This document shows, piece by piece, positions 60,601 through 64,000 of a stretch of DNA of 64,000 nucleotides. Source of the stretch: Cryptosporidium bovis. Taxonomy: Eukaryota; Apicomplexa; Conoidasida; Eucoccidiorida; Cryptosporidiidae. Each line of letters begins with the position of its first letter. Positions within the stretch are counted from its first letter, which is position 1. The stretch is taken from the NCBI GenBank assembly GCA_009768925.2, contig VHIT02000012.1, positions 124,001 to 188,000 on the forward strand, read 5' to 3'. The translations under genes and the position numbers were made by a program. Under the pieces are notes generated by a model that saw only the letters and a program-made list of their open reading frames with translations, made no database searches and was not told the DNA's origin.

Positions 60601-63186
60601 ATGAAGATCCATCTCACTTCGGATGAGATAAACCTTTTGGTATATAGGTATTTGATGGAGAATGGATTTTCTCATACAGCATTTAGTTTTAATTCCGAAG
60701 CAAATATACCAAAGAATCCGTTTTTCACAACCCAAATGGACAAAGTTCCACCAAATGCCCTGGTTGGATTCCTTCAAAAGGCATTGTTGTATATATATTT
60801 AGAGTACCATACATGCGACGATACTGGGGAAGAAATAAGGTGTGAGGAGCCGTTTTCAATATTCAAAAGGCACGAATGTTGGTGTCGACCATTGGAACAA
60901 GTTACGTCCAGTCCCGAGGTGACTACTGAGAATAACACAGCATTAAATAGCAATTTTATTCGGGAATCCCATTCATCATCTGCTTTAAACAACGTTGATG
61001 ATACTGTTGAAGATGAAAGCACGTGTGAAGTTTTGGACGGTAAAAAAGGAGGAAAAGCAATAGAGGAAGAGGGAGTTAAGGAGGAGTGTATTTTCAATTT
61101 GAGTGATGAATCTAGATCTAAGGAGATCAACAAGAAAAGCGAGTTTATTGTAAGTGAAAATGAGTTAAATGGAGTTATTTCTCAGCCTCCAAGTAAGAAA
61201 ACAAAGAAAAATAAGGGTCAAGTACAAGTTCAAATGGGTTGTTTGGATATTAATATTGTGGCCAATGAGAATAATACTTCATTTGAAGGTAATGTACAAG
61301 AATCGTCTTTTTCACGTTCAAATATTGTGGGTAGCGACAATGGCAACAAGGATCAAGTTTATAACAACTGTGTTGGTGCTTCGCCTTCAAATGTTACCTC
61401 CATGTGTTCCCAGCTTGGTTCAAAAACTGTACATGAAAAGACAGCAATTAACACAAACATTGATGTAAACTCAGATTTACAGGTTATTGAGGGCGGTAAT
61501 GTCGGAGTTAGAGCAAATCATGACTACAGGGAAGAAAATAGTAATAGCGAAAGTATTTTTAATGAAAAAAATTCATCATCTTTATTTTATACAGAAAAGG
61601 AGTTGGTAGCAAAGGATGTTAAGATGGAGGTGGATGAAAATAGGGGTGATGATGCAGCGGTAAGCAAAAAAGACATGACTAATGAAGATGACTTGAATTT
61701 AAATGAAAACGATAATAATGGAGATGGCTATGCAAATATTAACAGTTTAAATGATAAAGGAACTGCAAAGAATGAAGTGAATTGGGACAATCCTGTTGAA
61801 AGTAAACTATCAAACATAACGCACATAAAGCTTATTGGACAGGGAAGAAAAAACAATGGAATACGGGAAGTTCAATTCAGTAAGAAACCTGATAACCCAA
61901 ATAAGTTAGTAATAACATGGGAGGAGGGTTGTCCAGAACTGTGGGATATAAATACGGACGATAGCAAAAATTGTAATTCTACACTTTTGCCAGTGTATAA
62001 AGGAGGAAATTCATTAGCAGGTACTGCTGTATCCATGAATGAGAATTACATAGTAATAGGATATGAAAATGGCAGAGTAACAATTTTCACGTATTCTGGA
62101 AATGAGGTTGTATCAATTAAAGGTTGTCGAGAAGATAGAGAATCACCAGTAGTTTCATTAAAACTAAGCAACAATAACAATTATTTGGCAATTGGTGATG
62201 CAGACGGTCACGTCAAAATTCTTCGAATTAAGGTTGGAAGTGAGCACGACATGAATAGAAATATTCAGGATTTGGAATTATACCACTATCATGACCATAG
62301 ATCTGCTATATTTGGTCTTTCTTGGTGTTATAATGATTTATATCTTATTTCTGGTTGTTTAGAGGGAGAAATTATTATTTACGACATTATTAACAACAGA
62401 ATAAAATCTTTTTACCAAGAAGGTCAAATACTTTCAATTAAAAGTAATTTTGTAGATGAACCGTACTTTACTTGCATAATGGACGGAGTTCCATATATAC
62501 CTATATTTAAAGTGTCAAAAACAGTATCTAGTGAGGAAAGTTTGGATAGTACCACTAATATTAACGAAAATCTTAAGGATAATGGTAATGAAAAGCTTAT
62601 ATCTTTGGATTGTATATATAAAATTAAACTAGATGAGGACCGTGAGAATGGTGAAGATTCAAGTATAAATTACAGCCACACTCCTCTACAAATTAATTTT
62701 ATTGAAACAATTAATTTAAATGAGAAGTTGTTTTATATTGTTGCTACTTCATATAATGTATATCTGTTTGATGAATTATGTACTTTAGTTTCATTAAGAA
62801 GTCTAATTAATTGTAATGATAATGGTGATAAAGAAATTGTATCTATTTATGTAGATAATTTTCATAAACATATTTACGTTGGATTCAACGACGGATCAAT
62901 TAATATTCTCCGGATATCTTCCTCAAATGAATTAGAAATTAAATCAGTGTTCACATCATCTTCTTGCTCTTTTCTGAGAAAAATTAAAGAAAATGATCAA
63001 GAAATGGAAAACGATGAAGAGAGTTGTTTTGATAATACAAGTTGTAACAAAAATAATATTGGCAAAAACATAGATAAATTGTCCTCAAATACTACTACTG
63101 GAATCGGTACAGTTTCTATTAATTCAAATGGAAATCTTGTTTTTGTGGGCGGAAATATTCCAGCCGTATATGTTTTTAATAATTGA
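60601..63186 (+). CDS. TBL1/TBLR1-like LisH-WD40 corepressor subunit
   Basis: An 861-residue protein. The N-terminal LisH motif (about 3-36, SDEINLLVYRYLMENGFSHT) and the following VPPNALVGFLQKALLYIYLE match TBL1/TBLR1/SIF2, the WD40 subunits of histone-deacetylase corepressor complexes (NCoR/SMRT; SET3C in yeast). Residues 110-395 are a long acidic, Asn-rich insertion not found in animals. WD40 repeats cover about 402-861, with blades such as IREVQFSKKPDNPNKLVITW, SAIFGLSWCYNDLYLISGC and IYVGFNDGSINILR, and end GNLVFVGGNIPAVYVF. The start is supported by the LisH position. The neighbour is a RING1-like gene, also of chromatin type. Confidence 0.88.
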   Translation: MKIHLTSDEINLLVYRYLMENGFSHTAFSFNSEANIPKNPFFTTQMDKVPPNALVGFLQKALLYIYLEYHTCDDTGEEIRCEEPFSIFKRHECWCRPLEQVTSSPEVTTENNTALNSNFIRESHSSSALNNVDDTVEDESTCEVLDGKKGGKAIEEEGVKEECIFNLSDESRSKEINKKSEFIVSENELNGVISQPPSKKTKKNKGQVQVQMGCLDINIVANENNTSFEGNVQESSFSRSNIVGSDNGNKDQVYNNCVGASPSNVTSMCSQLGSKTVHEKTAINTNIDVNSDLQVIEGGNVGVRANHDYREENSNSESIFNEKNSSSLFYTEKELVAKDVKMEVDENRGDDAAVSKKDMTNEDDLNLNENDNNGDGYANINSLNDKGTAKNEVNWDNPVESKLSNITHIKLIGQGRKNNGIREVQFSKKPDNPNKLVITWEEGCPELWDINTDDSKNCNSTLLPVYKGGNSLAGTAVSMNENYIVIGYENGRVTIFTYSGNEVVSIKGCREDRESPVVSLKLSNNNNYLAIGDADGHVKILRIKVGSEHDMNRNIQDLELYHYHDHRSAIFGLSWCYNDLYLISGCLEGEIIIYDIINNRIKSFYQEGQILSIKSNFVDEPYFTCIMDGVPYIPIFKVSKTVSSEESLDSTTNINENLKDNGNEKLISLDCIYKIKLDEDRENGEDSSINYSHTPLQINFIETINLNEKLFYIVATSYNVYLFDELCTLVSLRSLINCNDNGDKEIVSIYVDNFHKHIYVGFNDGSINILRISSSNELEIKSVFTSSSCSFLRKIKENDQEMENDEESCFDNTSCNKNNIGKNIDKLSSNTTTGIGTVSINSNGNLVFVGGNIPAVYVFNN

Positions 63187-63261
63187 TATTTACACAAACT
63201 AACGAACCAATTTAATAAATAAATTTTTAAAAATACTGAACAAAAACACTATTTCATTTGT

Positions 63262-64000
63262 CTATTGTTTAATTAACAATTTGTATGAAATAAATAATTC
63301 CTTTCTTTTGATATATTCAATATGTCCTTCATTTTCAATTAAATTCTCTATTTTCTCATCACCGCATTCAAGTAGCATTATCTTTGTTTTGGCACCTTGC
63401 TTCTTAATATTTGAATCAGAATTGGTCTCTCTTTTATTCTCTTTTTCATCTTCAGTGCTAACATTCTTAAATTCTTTATCCAAATATAACTGTATTTCAT
63501 ATTTTTCATTGGGTTTTTCCAAGCGAATTTTACCTAAAATATATTGTTTTATATAACTTAGTCTTACATAAAGTGGTAACTTTAGTTCAATGTTATTTTC
63601 ATTCTTATGTTCATTTCCTGTACTTTTTATAAGACAGTCATTTAATACTGGTTTTAAATGAACACTGATCAGTTGATAACCATGGTTTTTTACACTAGTA
63701 CTCTCAAACTCTATTGTTTTATCGTTACCGTTCACATATTCACCAATTCTTTGCCTTTTGTTCCTCTCAACCAATAGCTCCTGGTACTTCTCCTCAAATT
63801 TAATGGCCTTTGGAAATAGCCTTAATGTTAATGTGTTCATTATTTCATCATTTCTAAGAGCTCTTCTAGACGATATATGTAATCTACACTGTGGACACTC
63901 TCTTAAACCTATTCTTACACACTTTTCTATGCACTCACAACAAAAACGGTGCATACAGTCCTTAACCACCATTGTCTTTCTCAATATGCTAAAACATATC
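63262..64000 (-). CDS. RING1-like RING-finger protein (5' end outside window)
   Basis: The frame stays open to the window edge, so the N-terminus is missing. The visible RING starts inside the first zinc pair (ICFSILRKTM) and continues VVKDCMHRFCCECIEKC, then RECPQCRLHI. The following SRRALRNDEIMNTLTLRLFP matches the RING1/RNF2 pattern (SKRSLRPD...DALISKIYP). This makes a RING1/BMI1-type E3 for histone H2A the closest family. The C-terminal half (about 100-240 of the visible part) includes a possible RAWUL-like ubiquitin fold (VRLSYIKQYILGKI...YEIQLYLDKEF). Distance to TBL1-like is only 75 bases, convergent. Target and Polycomb context are unproven. Confidence 0.8.
   Translation of the reverse strand, partial: ICFSILRKTMVVKDCMHRFCCECIEKCVRIGLRECPQCRLHISSRRALRNDEIMNTLTLRLFPKAIKFEEKYQELLVERNKRQRIGEYVNGNDKTIEFESTSVKNHGYQLISVHLKPVLNDCLIKSTGNEHKNENNIELKLPLYVRLSYIKQYILGKIRLEKPNEKYEIQLYLDKEFKNVSTEDEKENKRETNSDSNIKKQGAKTKIMLLECGDEKIENLIENEGHIEYIKRKELFISYKLLIKQ

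Overview
The window looks like nuclear DNA of a Cryptosporidium-type apicomplexan (species not determined). Four things point there. The DNA is very AT-rich, with low-complexity Asn/Ser/Lys stretches in the proteins. There is a fused bacterial-type aldehyde/alcohol dehydrogenase (AdhE). There is an E2F-partner (DP) gene, a factor known to be kept in Cryptosporidium but not in Plasmodium or Toxoplasma. Finally, the flanks carry many GGCGCC (E2F-like) and TGCATGCA (AP2-like) palindromes. About 25 genes are visible, five of them with introns. No tRNA, rRNA, CRISPR or transposon was seen.

Left flank (0-20 kb), housekeeping: PRA1-family protein, PNO1/DIM2 ribosome-assembly factor, a divergent CaMKK/LKB1-like kinase, V-ATPase subunit B, an eIF4G-like W2-domain protein whose last exon lies beyond a 708-base intron, SSNA1/DIP13, an alcohol dehydrogenase paralogue that has lost metal ligands, a spliced multipass membrane protein, full-length spliced AdhE, and a UBA3-like E1 subunit without room for its C-terminal ubiquitin-fold domain.

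Middle (20-46 kb), an island of secreted or surface proteins: a 1526-residue protein with a GPS/GAIN-like cysteine motif, a three-exon type I mucin-like protein, a 1285-residue secreted protein made of about nine tandem ubiquitin-like (beta-grasp) domains, a 1020-residue protein with about 22 [PA]SRT repeats and a 201-base higher-order repeat, a 714-residue Cys-repeat protein, a Ser/Lys/Asn-rich protein without signal peptide, and a secreted coiled-coil protein with a polybasic tract. These are unlike the flanking genes and are probably lineage-specific products acting at the parasite surface, wall or host interface; that role is inference.

Right flank (46-64 kb), mostly gene expression: SURF6/RRP14, the DDX6/DHH1/DOZI helicase, Pelota, ribosomal protein uS4 (RPS9, three exons), DP, a TBL1-like LisH-WD40 corepressor, and a RING1-like RING protein cut by the window end. 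The non-coding stretch 47.5-50.3 kb holds a candidate unannotated two-exon gene.

Regulation: GGCGCC-type palindromes lie roughly 170-560 bases upstream of about ten start codons, including that of the DP gene itself. TGCATGCA palindromes instead occur often in convergent 3' regions and inside the long introns.
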